A stretch of DNA of 64,000 nucleotides from Miniimonas arenae (lineage in GTDB: Bacteria; Actinomycetota; Actinomycetes; Actinomycetales; Beutenbergiaceae), in contig NZ_VENP01000010.1 in the NCBI RefSeq assembly GCF_006351005.1, forward strand, positions 1-64,000. The letters are read 5' to 3'. Under the pieces are notes generated by a model, which saw nothing but the letters and a program-made list of their open reading frames with translations, had not been told where the DNA came from and did no database searches. Below, piece after piece: positions 46,777 through 59,867 of this stretch (position 1 is the first letter of the stretch; each line of letters begins with the position of its first letter). A program made the translations under genes and the position numbers.

Positions 46777-48072
46777 TCAGGCGTAGCGCAGCCGCAGGTC
46801 GGCGGCCGTCACCTCGTCGCCGATCCGCAGGGGGGCGACGGCGCCCTCCTCGCGCAGCGCGAGCAGCTCGGTGACCACGCGTTCGCGGACCGTCCAGGGG
46901 TCGATCGTGTTGACGTAGATCTTGGTGCCGCCCTCGAAGCCTGCGGGCACGTGGACGCGCCACTTGATCACCGCGCGCCAGGGCATCGGCGCCGCCAGCT
47001 CGGGCGGGCGGTGGTGCCACTCCTCGTTCGTGGGCACGGCCGGCCCGGTCGCGGCGTGCACGGCGTGCAGCAGGTCGGAGAACCCGCGCATCTCCTGCGG
47101 GGTGTGCTCCCACGGCAGCTGGCGGTCGGAGGTGGAGTAGACCTCGACGCCCGGGTAGCGGTGCCCGACCCCGGCGAGGGCGACGGCGTGGTCGTTCGCG
47201 GCGATCACGAGGCGGTCCCCGCGCGCGAGGTCGACGACCGCGCGCTGGTACAGCAGCGGGTCCTCGCGCAGCATGCCCGCCTCGCGCTGGAGCTGCGGAC
47301 CGTTGGCGTCGATCGCGACGAGCTGCTTGTGCAGGTGCTCGAACGAGGCGCCGGCCTCGCGCAGCCAGTTCTGGAACACGGCCACGTACCGCGCCGCGGG
47401 CTGGCGCGCGTAGAGATCGGCGAGCGTGTCGACCGTGAACGCGATGAAGTCGGCGTGCTCGGCCGGCGTAAGCGTGCCCGCCGATGCGAGCTGGTCGGTG
47501 TGCGTCGCGCCGTCGACGACGTGCCGGCGCGCCACCACGAGGTCGTGCGAGCCGGCGAGGAGGTCGACCGTCGCCTCCAGCAGCGCTGCGGCGTCCCCGG
47601 CGGCGGGGGCGACCACGCCCGCGCTCGTCGCGCGGTGGTGCAGGAGGTCGCGGACGTGGGCCTCGCCCTCGGGCTCGGCCAGGTAGGCCGTGGCCCAGGC
47701 GACGGTGTCCGCGCTCGGGATGAAGCCGTGGTTGACCCGCCAGGAGGTGGTCGAGACGATCTCGAAGAGGTTGGCGAACCGGCGCACCTGCGCGACGTCG
47801 TCGAACAGGTGCGAGGCGAGGCGGCGCCGGTCGATCCGGGCGCCGTCGGGGGTGCGGACGAGTCGGGACTTCTCGGGCGTGGTCTCGAGGTAGCGGTCGG
47901 AGCAGAACGCGCACAGTCGGCTCGCGGCGCCCGGCTCGAGAGCCTCGTGCGGCACCTGAGCCCGGTCCAGCGGGCGGTGCGAACGCCCCGGCACCGACCA
48001 GACCTGTGTCCCCGTCAGGGGTCCCACCTGCATCACCGTGCCGTCCGCGAGCCGGACCAGGGGATGCGCCAT
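46777..48072 (-). CDS. DUF4921/GalT-like HIT-superfamily protein
   Basis: 431 residues. An N-terminal CAFCSDRYLETTPEKSR with CxxC recalls the zinc site of galactose-1-phosphate uridylyltransferase, and FEHLHKQLVAID carries an HxHxQ motif as in GalT and HIT nucleotidyltransferases. The match suggests a nucleotidyl transfer or hydrolysis role but the substrate is unknown; I believe it belongs to the DUF4921 group common in actinobacteria. ATG 48072 preceded by AATCCT at six bases, a leaderless arrangement; frames upstream to 48249 are Arg-rich without similarity. Confidence 0.78.
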   Translation of the reverse strand: MAHPLVRLADGTVMQVGPLTGTQVWSVPGRSHRPLDRAQVPHEALEPGAASRLCAFCSDRYLETTPEKSRLVRTPDGARIDRRRLASHLFDDVAQVRRFANLFEIVSTTSWRVNHGFIPSADTVAWATAYLAEPEGEAHVRDLLHHRATSAGVVAPAAGDAAALLEATVDLLAGSHDLVVARRHVVDGATHTDQLASAGTLTPAEHADFIAFTVDTLADLYARQPAARYVAVFQNWLREAGASFEHLHKQLVAIDANGPQLQREAGMLREDPLLYQRAVVDLARGDRLVIAANDHAVALAGVGHRYPGVEVYSTSDRQLPWEHTPQEMRGFSDLLHAVHAATGPAVPTNEEWHHRPPELAAPMPWRAVIKWRVHVPAGFEGGTKIYVNTIDPWTVRERVVTELLALREEGAVAPLRIGDEVTAADLRLRYA

Positions 48073-48078
48073 GCGTCC

Positions 48079-48084
48079 AGGATT
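48079..48084 (-). promoter_or_regulatory. Candidate -10 of the leaderless DUF4921-like gene
   Basis: AATCCT on the minus strand six bases before ATG 48072; no ribosome site. Confidence 0.35.
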
Positions 48085-48328
48085 CCAGCGGAACCTGAGA
48101 GTTCGCGCCACGCGGCGGGGGTCCGCGGTCACAACATCGCAACGATTCACGGTTGCCCTCGTCACGAGCGAGCGGGTGCCGTTACCGAACCGTGACCGAA
48201 CCTGCCGGAGGCGGCTGCCAGACCGCGACGCGCGCAGGCACGCGGTCACGCGGGCCGGGGGGCGGGCGTCCGGCCGCGACGCGCGGAGGCACCCGGGAGT
48301 CGGTTTCGACGATGTCGGAGCCGCCGGG

Positions 48329-48334
48329 TAGCGT
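48329..48334 (+). promoter_or_regulatory. Candidate -10 of leaderless ABC transporter operon
   Basis: TAGCGT then six bases and GTG 48341. The rest of the 268-base divergent gap holds only GC-rich sequence, including a 19-base near-direct repeat (48223-48241 and 48274-48292, 18 of 19 alike). Confidence 0.5.
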
Positions 48335-48340
48335 CCGAGC

Positions 48341-49288
48341 GTGCCTCAGACATCCCCCGAACCGGTCATCCGCGCGCGCGGCCTGACGAAGACGTACGGC
48401 GCGTTCACGGCGGTCGACGCGATCGACTTCGACGTCGCGCCCGGTGAGTCCTTCGGCCTGCTGGGGCCGAACGGCGCGGGCAAGTCGACCACGATGCGCA
48501 TGATCAGCGCCGTGTCGCGGCGCACCGCGGGGGAGCTCTCGGTGCTGGGTCTGGACCCGGAGACGCACGGGCCGGAGATCCGCTCGCAGCTCGGCGTGGT
48601 GCCGCAGGAGGACAACCTCGACACCGAGCTCACGGCGCGCGACAACCTCGTGCTCTACGGCCGCTACTTCGGGCTGTCGCGCGCGGTCTGCCGCGAGCGC
48701 GCCGAGGAGCTGCTCGCGTTCGCGCAGCTGCAGGACAAGGCCGGCGCCAAGGCGGACGACCTCTCGGGCGGGATGAAGCGACGCCTCACGATCGCGCGCG
48801 GGCTCATGAACACGCCGCAGATCTTCATGCTCGACGAGCCGACCACCGGCCTGGACCCGCAGGCCCGCCACGTGCTGTGGGACCGCCTGTTCCGGCTCAA
48901 GGAGCAGGGCACCACGCTCGTGATCACGACCCACTACATGGACGAGGCCGAGCAGCTGTGCGACCGGCTGATCGTCGTGGACAAGGGCTCGATCATGGCC
49001 GAGGGCTCGCCGGCGGAGCTCATCCGGCGCTACTCCTCCCGTGAGGTGCTCGAGGTCCGGTTCGGGTCGGACCGCAACGCGGCCGCCGCCGAGGAGGTCG
49101 CCGCGATCGGCCGGCTCGCCGAGCGGGTCGAGGTGCTGCCGGACCGCCTGCTCGTCTACACGCCCGACGGCGAGGGCGCGCTCGAGCGCGTCGTCGAGCG
49201 CGGGCTGCGGCCCACCACGTCGCTGGTGCGCCGCTCGAGCCTCGAGGACGTGTTCCTGCGACTGACGGGGAGGTCGCTCGTTGACTGA
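48341..49288 (+). CDS. ABC exporter ATP-binding protein (DrrA/NodI-like)
   Basis: 315 residues. Walker A GPNGAGKST, Q-loop VVPQEDNLD, signature LSGGMKRRL, Walker B IFMLDEPTTGLD, H-loop THYMDEAEQL. The LDEPTTGLDPQARHVLWD and C-terminal extension fit the DrrA/NodI branch of ABC-2 exporters for lipids, drugs or polysaccharides. The next two genes are the permeases, coupled by overlap. GTG start, apparently leaderless. Confidence 0.92.
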   Translation: MPQTSPEPVIRARGLTKTYGAFTAVDAIDFDVAPGESFGLLGPNGAGKSTTMRMISAVSRRTAGELSVLGLDPETHGPEIRSQLGVVPQEDNLDTELTARDNLVLYGRYFGLSRAVCRERAEELLAFAQLQDKAGAKADDLSGGMKRRLTIARGLMNTPQIFMLDEPTTGLDPQARHVLWDRLFRLKEQGTTLVITTHYMDEAEQLCDRLIVVDKGSIMAEGSPAELIRRYSSREVLEVRFGSDRNAAAAEEVAAIGRLAERVEVLPDRLLVYTPDGEGALERVVERGLRPTTSLVRRSSLEDVFLRLTGRSLVD

Positions 49289-50336
49289 CGACATCAGGCC
49301 GGGAGCAGGCTCGGCGACGGGAGCCCCGACGACCGGCTCGACCACCGGCTCCCCGACGACGGGCGCCCCGACGACGGGCGGCTCGCCCACGGGCGGCTCG
49401 ACCACCGACCTCGACGGCGCCGCGTACGTCGAGCGCGCGAGGATCGACACCACGCGCGCCTCGGACGGCACGCGGCTGCGCGTCAACGCGCTCGGTGTCG
49501 ACGAGCCCCTGGCCACCCGCACCGCCGCCGCCCTCGCCGGGGGCGTCGTCCCGCGGCGTCGCGGCTGGTGGTACGTCACCGAGTCGTTCGTCGTCCAGAT
49601 GCGCCGCTACGGCGGCACGCTGCTGGTCGGCGCGATCGGCTCGCCGCTGCTGTACCTGCTCGGTCTCGGGCTCGGCCTCGCGGCGGTCATCGACGCCACG
49701 GTGGCCGACGGCGCGAACGGCCCGGTCGACTACGTGACGTTCGTGGCCCCCGCGCTCCTCGTCACGGCGGGCGTGAGCGTCACGCAGGAGGAGTTCACCT
49801 ACACCGTGATGGGGGGCTTCAAGTGGCACAAGACGTTCTTCGCGATCAACGCCTCCCCGGTCTCCCCGCGCCAGCTGCTGGGCGGCATGGTGCTCGCGGT
49901 GACCTTCCGGATCCTGCTCGTCACAGGGGTGTACTACCTGGCCATCGTGCTCTTCGGGGCGGTGGACCGGCCCCTGCTCGGGGCACTCACGGTGCTCACC
50001 GGTGCGCTCGCGGCGCTCGCGTTCGGGCTGCCGCTGCTCGCGTACTCCGCCTCGCTCACCGAGGACAAGGGCCAGTTCGCGCTCGTCCAGCGGTTCATCT
50101 TCATGCCGCTGTTCCTCTTCTCCGGCACGTTCTACCCGCTGACCACCCTGCCGGTGTACCTGCAGTGGATCGGCTGGATCTCGCCCGTGTGGCACGGGGC
50201 CGAGTTGGGGCGTGTGCTGTCCTACGGCGCGCCGACGCCGGGCAGGCTCGTCGTCGTGCACGTCGGTGTGCTGGTGGCGCTCGCCGTCGTGGGCGGCACG
50301 ATCGCCGGACGCACGTTCACGAGGAGGCTGCGGTGA
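49281..50336 (+). CDS. ABC-2 type permease with Thr/Gly-rich N-terminus
   Basis: 351 residues. Residues 1-45 are a disordered, repeated Thr/Gly/Ser/Pro segment (TTGSTTGSPTTGAPTTGG), then about 40 charged residues and six membrane helices in ABC-2 layout (LLVGAIGSPLLYLLGLGLGL, VTFVAPALLVTAG, MPLFLFSGTFYPLTTLP). The start is TTG 49281, which overlaps the ATPase gene by eight bases; a later start is possible. Pairs with the next permease, so the complex is a heterodimeric exporter. Confidence 0.85.
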   Translation: MTDDIRPGAGSATGAPTTGSTTGSPTTGAPTTGGSPTGGSTTDLDGAAYVERARIDTTRASDGTRLRVNALGVDEPLATRTAAALAGGVVPRRRGWWYVTESFVVQMRRYGGTLLVGAIGSPLLYLLGLGLGLAAVIDATVADGANGPVDYVTFVAPALLVTAGVSVTQEEFTYTVMGGFKWHKTFFAINASPVSPRQLLGGMVLAVTFRILLVTGVYYLAIVLFGAVDRPLLGALTVLTGALAALAFGLPLLAYSASLTEDKGQFALVQRFIFMPLFLFSGTFYPLTTLPVYLQWIGWISPVWHGAELGRVLSYGAPTPGRLVVVHVGVLVALAVVGGTIAGRTFTRRLR

Positions 50337-51190
50337 GCGGGGGAGCGGACGTGACGCAGGTGAGGGTCGGGGAGAGCGCGGCTCCGCCGTCGCGCACCGG
50401 CTGGCGCGCGGTGCGCGCGCTGTACTCGGGCAACGCCCGCATCGTGGTGATCCGCGGGCTGCTGGCGACCAGGACCAGCAACTGGGTCGTCGTGGTGTCG
50501 GGCTTCTTCGAGCCCGTGTTCTTCCTTCTCGCGATGGGCGTGGGGCTCGGCACCTACATCGGTGACGTCGAGCTGCCGGGCGGTGAGCAGGTCTCGTACG
50601 CGGCGTTCATCGCGCCCGCGCTGCTCGCGGTGTCCGCCATGAACGGGGCGGTCTACGACTCGACGTGGAACGTGTTCTTCAAGTTGCGGTTCGCGAAGCT
50701 CTACCAGACGATGCTGACCACGCGGCTCGGACCGCTGGACGTCGCGCTCGGCGAGATCTGCTACGCGCTGCTGCGCGGGGTGGCGTACGCGGCCGGCTTC
50801 CTCGTCGTGATGCAGCTCATGGGGCTCAACGGGTCGTGGACGGCGCTCGCGGCGCTGCCCGCCGTCGTGCTCATCGCGTTCGCGTTCGCGAGCGTCGGGA
50901 TGGCGGTGACGAGCTACATGAAGACCTTCCAGCAGATGGACTGGATCAACTTCGTCATGCTCCCGATGTTCCTGTTCTCGGCCACGTTCTACCCGATCAC
51001 GGTGTACCCCGAGGCGATCCAGTGGCTCATCAAGGTGCTGCCGCTGTGGCATGCCGTGGAGCTCGTGCGCGGCCTGACGCTGGGCGTCGCGGACACGATG
51101 ACCCTGGTGCACGTCGGCTACTTCCTCGTCATGATCGGGCTCGGGCTCGTCTTCGCGACCTCCCGGCTGCGGGCCCTGTTCCAGGACTGA
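50333..51190 (+). CDS. ABC-2 type permease, second subunit
   Basis: 285 residues with six membrane helices (VVVVSGFFEPVFFLLAMGVGL, FIAPALLAVSAMNGAV, VLIAFAFASVGMAVTS, MLPMFLFSATFYPITVYPE) and the ABC-2 pattern MNGAVYDSTWNVFFKLRFAKLY. It shares the FLFS-TFYP motif with the previous gene. GTG 50333 overlaps it (GTGA); a GTG at 50351 after GGGGGAG is a good alternative. Substrate unknown. Confidence 0.87.
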   Translation: MSGGADVTQVRVGESAAPPSRTGWRAVRALYSGNARIVVIRGLLATRTSNWVVVVSGFFEPVFFLLAMGVGLGTYIGDVELPGGEQVSYAAFIAPALLAVSAMNGAVYDSTWNVFFKLRFAKLYQTMLTTRLGPLDVALGEICYALLRGVAYAAGFLVVMQLMGLNGSWTALAALPAVVLIAFAFASVGMAVTSYMKTFQQMDWINFVMLPMFLFSATFYPITVYPEAIQWLIKVLPLWHAVELVRGLTLGVADTMTLVHVGYFLVMIGLGLVFATSRLRALFQD

Positions 51191-51213
51191 GGGGCAGTGG
51201 TGGGGCGGGTTCG

Positions 51214-51219
51214 TAGAAT
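51214..51219 (+). promoter_or_regulatory. Candidate -10 before mnmA
   Basis: TAGAAT in the 104-base gap after the ABC operon, 75 bases before the mnmA start. No clear -35. Confidence 0.45.
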
Positions 51220-51294
51220 CGACCCCGTTCCGGAGGTCGCGGTGACGTGCCGAGCGTGCCCGACGCTCCCTCCCCGACCCGTCTGGAGGACCCC

Positions 51295-52482
51295 GTGCGC
51301 GTGCTCGCAGCACTGTCCGGCGGCGTCGACTCCGCCGTCGCCGCCGCGCGCGCCGTCGACGCCGGCCACGAGGTGGTCGGGGTGCACATGGCGCTGAGCC
51401 GCAGCCGTGCGCAGCACCGCAGCGGCAGCCGCGGCTGCTGCTCCATCGAGGACGCCTCGGACGCACGCCGCGCCGCCGACGTGCTCGGCATCCCGTACTA
51501 CGTCTGGGACCTGTCGGCGGAGTTCACCGAGACGGTCGTCGCGGACTTCGTCGCCGAGTACGCCGCCGGGCGCACCCCCAACCCGTGCGTGCGCTGCAAC
51601 GAGCACATCAAGTTCGCCGCGCTCCTGGACCGCGGCCTCGCGCTCGGTTTCGACGCCGTCGCGACCGGCCACTACGCACGCCTCGTCGAGGGCGCCGCGG
51701 GGCCGCAGCTGCACCGCGCCGTCGACGCGGCGAAGGACCAGTCCTACGTCCTGGCCGTCATGGGCCCCGACCGGCTCGCCCGCGCGCTGTTCCCGCTCGG
51801 CGACGCGCCCAGCAAGGACGCCGTGCGTGCCGAGGCCGCCGCCCGCGGGCTCTCCGTGAGCGCCAAGCCCGACTCCTACGACATCTGCTTCGTGGCCGAC
51901 GGCGACACCCAGGGCTTCCTGCGGGCGCACCTGGGCTCGCGCCCGGGTGAGGTGGTCGACGCCGGCGGGACGGTCCTGGGGACCCACGACGGCGCCTACG
52001 CCTACACGGTCGGCCAGCGCAAGGGTCTCGGCCTGGACCGGCCGGCCCCCGACGGCCGACCGCGCTACGTGCTCGGCGTCGACACGGCCGCCAACCGCGT
52101 CGTCGTGGGGCCCTCGGAGCTGCTGTCCGTGCGCGTCGTCGTGGGGCACGCCGTCGTCTGGCTCGCCTCGGACGTGCCCTGCGCGGCGCCCACGCGCGTC
52201 CTCGTGCAGGTGCGTGCGCACGGCGAGGCGGTCCCCGCGCTCGTGGTGCGCGACGGCGAGCGCCTGCTCGTGCGCCTCGACGCGCCCCTGCGTGGGCTCG
52301 CCCCGGGGCAGTCGCTCGTGGTCTACGGCGCGGGCCCGGACGGTGCCGCCTCGGCCGACGACGCGACCGATGCCGGTCCCGACCCCTCGGACCGGGTCCT
52401 GGGTCAGGCCACGATCGCGGTGGCCGGCTCGGGGGCGGCGAGCGAGGTCGAGCGGGGCCTGGGCGTCGGGGCGCCGGCATGA
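51295..52482 (+). CDS. mnmA: tRNA-specific 2-thiouridylase
   Basis: Thiolates the wobble uridine of tRNA Lys, Glu and Gln. 395 residues: PP-loop LSGGVDSAV near the start, catalytic cysteine C98 in TPNPCVRCN and its partner C198 in [10 protein letters not shown], then [10 protein letters not shown] and the C-terminal beta domain. GTG 51295 is five bases after GGAGG; an earlier GTG at 51247 is less likely. The sulfur source is probably the upstream cysteine desulfurase. Confidence 0.95.
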   Translation: MRVLAALSGGVDSAVAAARAVDAGHEVVGVHMALSRSRAQHRSGSRGCCSIEDASDARRAADVLGIPYYVWDLSAEFTETVVADFVAEYAAGRTPNPCVRCNEHIKFAALLDRGLALGFDAVATGHYARLVEGAAGPQLHRAVDAAKDQSYVLAVMGPDRLARALFPLGDAPSKDAVRAEAAARGLSVSAKPDSYDICFVADGDTQGFLRAHLGSRPGEVVDAGGTVLGTHDGAYAYTVGQRKGLGLDRPAPDGRPRYVLGVDTAANRVVVGPSELLSVRVVVGHAVVWLASDVPCAAPTRVLVQVRAHGEAVPALVVRDGERLLVRLDAPLRGLAPGQSLVVYGAGPDGAASADDATDAGPDPSDRVLGQATIAVAGSGAASEVERGLGVGAPA

Positions 52483-53516
52483 GCGACGCCGTCGCGATCG
52501 CCGGTCCGTCGGGCTGGCCGGGGGAGGACGCCTACGCGGCCCACCTCGCCGCGCTCGACGTGCTCGCGGACCCGCCCAGCGGCGTGGCCGGCGTCCCGGG
52601 GCTGCTCGCGCTGCCGAACCGGGGGCCGTGGGCGCAGCCTGCGGGCCGCGCGCTCGCGCTCGCCGAGAGCATGCCCGCGAGCCTCGAGCCCCACGGGTGG
52701 CGGCTGGCCCTCGTGCCGGGCGCGGACCAGCAGCTCGCGCGGCGCTACCTGCGCGCCGACGTCGAGGCGCTCGCGCTCGCCTCGGCAGGCTGGCAGGGCC
52801 CCGTGACGCTGCCGGTGCTCGGCCCGTTCTCCCTCGCCGCCGTGCTCTGGCTGCCGGTGGGGGAGCGGGTGGTGGGCGACGCCGCGGCCCTGGCCGACCT
52901 CGTGAGCTCCCTCGCGCTGGGGATCGAGCGGCACGTCGCCGAGGTGAGCGCCGCGCGTGAGGTGGTCGCGGGGTCGGACGACCCGGGCGCCGGGGCCGAG
53001 GTCGTGCTGCACGAGCCGTTCATGCCGGCGATCCTCGCGGGCTCGGTCCCCTCGTTCTCGGGCATGAGTCGCCTGCGCGCGATCGCGCCCGAGGTCGTGG
53101 CGGACACGCTCACGCGCGGGTTCGCGGCCCTTCCGGGGACGCGCGTCGTCGTCCAGGTCGTGCCCGACCCGGACGTCATCAGCGCCGTCGGCGCCGCGCG
53201 GCCGTTCGCGCTGCAGCTCGACACCGCGCGGCTCGACGCGCGCGGCTGGGACGCGCTCGCCGAGCAGGTGGAGGCCGGGGTCCAGGTGCGCCACGCCGTC
53301 GTGCCGCACGCCCGCGCCGACGAGCGGGCCGATCCCGGCGCCGTCGCACGCTCGGTGCTCGAGCCGTGGCGCGCGACCGGGCTCACGACGGCGGACCAGC
53401 CCGTCGTGGTCCTGCCGCGTCCCGGGCTCTCGGAGGTGACGCCCGGTGCCGCCGCGGCCACGCTGCGCGCGACCGCCCGCGCGGCGCTCTCGCTCGGGGA
53501 GCTGCTCGCCTCCTGA
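52479..53516 (+). CDS. MetE-like (cobalamin-independent methionine synthase family) protein
   Basis: 345 residues resembling the C-terminal MetE barrel ([35 protein letters not shown], and a [13 protein letters not shown] end), but with no zinc-ligand cysteines of active MetE (His-Cys-Glu-Cys) that I can find. The place between mnmA and ligA matches Rv3015c of M. tuberculosis, a protein of unknown role. Coupled to mnmA by ATGA. Confidence 0.78.
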   Translation: MSDAVAIAGPSGWPGEDAYAAHLAALDVLADPPSGVAGVPGLLALPNRGPWAQPAGRALALAESMPASLEPHGWRLALVPGADQQLARRYLRADVEALALASAGWQGPVTLPVLGPFSLAAVLWLPVGERVVGDAAALADLVSSLALGIERHVAEVSAAREVVAGSDDPGAGAEVVLHEPFMPAILAGSVPSFSGMSRLRAIAPEVVADTLTRGFAALPGTRVVVQVVPDPDVISAVGAARPFALQLDTARLDARGWDALAEQVEAGVQVRHAVVPHARADERADPGAVARSVLEPWRATGLTTADQPVVVLPRPGLSEVTPGAAAATLRATARAALSLGELLAS

Positions 53517-56192
<2,676 letters not shown>

Positions 56193-56272
56193 GGGGGGCC
56201 GGTCGCGTCGCGCACCACGGCGCGTCCCTGGCGTCCTCCTGAGGGTGAGGCACGTCACCCACCCTGCGGTCG

Positions 56273-58614
<2,342 letters not shown>

Positions 58615-58710
58615 CGCCCTGGCGCTGGACGGCGGGCACCCCGCGGCGTCGCCCGATGCGGGAACCACCCGCCGGAGCCCGCCGAATCAGTCGCGCGCGA
58701 GGGCGCGGGC

Positions 58711-58716
58711 CATACT
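58711..58716 (+). promoter_or_regulatory. Candidate -10 of leaderless gene and pxp operon
   Basis: CATACT six bases before ATG 58723, no ribosome site. Confidence 0.45.
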
Positions 58717-58722
58717 GCGGAG

Positions 58723-59133
58723 ATGATCTCTCCCGACCTGGCCCGCGCCCTCGCCGCGTCCGGACTGCGCTGGACGCCGCGGTCCGGGGACGTGTTTATG
58801 ATCCCGGGGGGCGAGCTCGACGGCGAGACGTTCGTCGTCTCCGAGCTCACCATCGAGCCGCGCGAGTACCTCAGCGGGACGATCCTCGCCTTCAACGGCA
58901 CCACCGAGTGGGCGCTGGACTCCGCGGCCGTCGAGGACACGCTCTGGCTCCCGCGCGAGGACCAGCTGCGCGAGGCGCTCGACCACCAGTTCATCTCGCT
59001 CGAGCGCGACGCGGGGGAGTACCTCGTGCGCACCGCGAGTGCGCTCGGCAGCGGCTCCTACCGTGCGCCCTCCGCGCCCGACGCCTACGCCGAGGCCTTG
59101 CTGGCGCTGCTGCGGCGGAACGAGACGCCGTGA
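58723..59133 (+). CDS. Hypothetical protein at head of the pxp operon
   Basis: 136 residues: ISPDLARALAASGLRWTPRSGDVFMIPGGELDGETFVVSELTIEPREYL, then a C-terminal helix-rich part. No domain recognised; common among actinobacteria as an unannotated protein. Overlaps pxpA by four bases (GTGA) so it is part of this operon. Confidence 0.72.
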   Translation: MISPDLARALAASGLRWTPRSGDVFMIPGGELDGETFVVSELTIEPREYLSGTILAFNGTTEWALDSAAVEDTLWLPREDQLREALDHQFISLERDAGEYLVRTASALGSGSYRAPSAPDAYAEALLALLRRNETP

Positions 59134-59867
59134 CCGACGCGACGGACGCCCCGCGGATCGACCTCAACGCCGACCTGGGCGAGGGCGCCGGCGACGACGA
59201 GGCGATCCTCGACGTCGTGACGAGCGCGTCGATCGCGTGCGGCGGGCACGCGGGCGACGCCGTCTCGATGCGACTGGCGCTCACCCGCGCGCGCGAGCGC
59301 GGGGTCGCCGTCGGGGCCCACCCGTCCTACGTCGACCGCGAGCACTTCGGCCGACGCAGCCTCGACGTCGAGGCCCGGGTCCTGCAGGCGCAGCTCACCG
59401 ACCAGGTGCGCGCGCTCGCGGACGCCGCGGCGGACGTCGGCACGACGGTGCGGTACGTCAAGCCGCACGGCGCGCTGTACAACACCGCGATGGTCGACCC
59501 GGCGGTCGCCGACGTCGTCCTCGCGGTCGCCGCGACCGCGCTCGCGGCGCCCCTGCCCGTGTTCGCCCTGCCCGGGTCGGTGCTGGCACGACGGGCGACG
59601 GCCGCGGGGGTGGGCGTCGCCGTCGTGCCCGAGGCGTTCGCCGACCGCGCGGCCCGGGCCGACGGCACGCTCGTGCCGCGCGGTGAACCGGGCGCCGTGC
59701 TGACCGAGCCCGAGGAGGTGCGTGCCCGCGTGGCCGGCCTCGCCGCGCACGCGCGCACCGTCTGCGTGCACGGCGACACCCCGGGCGCGCTGACACTCGC
59801 GCGGGCGGCGCGGACCGGGCTCGAGGCGGCGGGCTTTCGCCTCGAGCCGGTGCTCGACGCCTCGTGA
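59130..59867 (+). CDS. pxpA: 5-oxoprolinase subunit PxpA (LamB/YcsF family)
   Basis: 245 residues. With PxpB/PxpC opens 5-oxoproline (pyroglutamate) to glutamate using ATP. Family motifs: DLNADLGEGAGDDEAILDVVTSASIACGGHAGD near the start, AHPSYVDREHFGRR, VRYVKPHGALYN, and ARTVCVHGDTPGAL. GTG start in the preceding stop; it overlaps the pxpBC gene by four bases. Confidence 0.93.
   Translation: MTDATDAPRIDLNADLGEGAGDDEAILDVVTSASIACGGHAGDAVSMRLALTRARERGVAVGAHPSYVDREHFGRRSLDVEARVLQAQLTDQVRALADAAADVGTTVRYVKPHGALYNTAMVDPAVADVVLAVAATALAAPLPVFALPGSVLARRATAAGVGVAVVPEAFADRAARADGTLVPRGEPGAVLTEPEEVRARVAGLAAHARTVCVHGDTPGALTLARAARTGLEAAGFRLEPVLDAS

Noticed and set aside
48223-48292. 19-base direct repeat in the DUF4921/ABC gap as an operator
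   Set aside because: GC-rich near-repeat with no symmetry and no regulator next to it.
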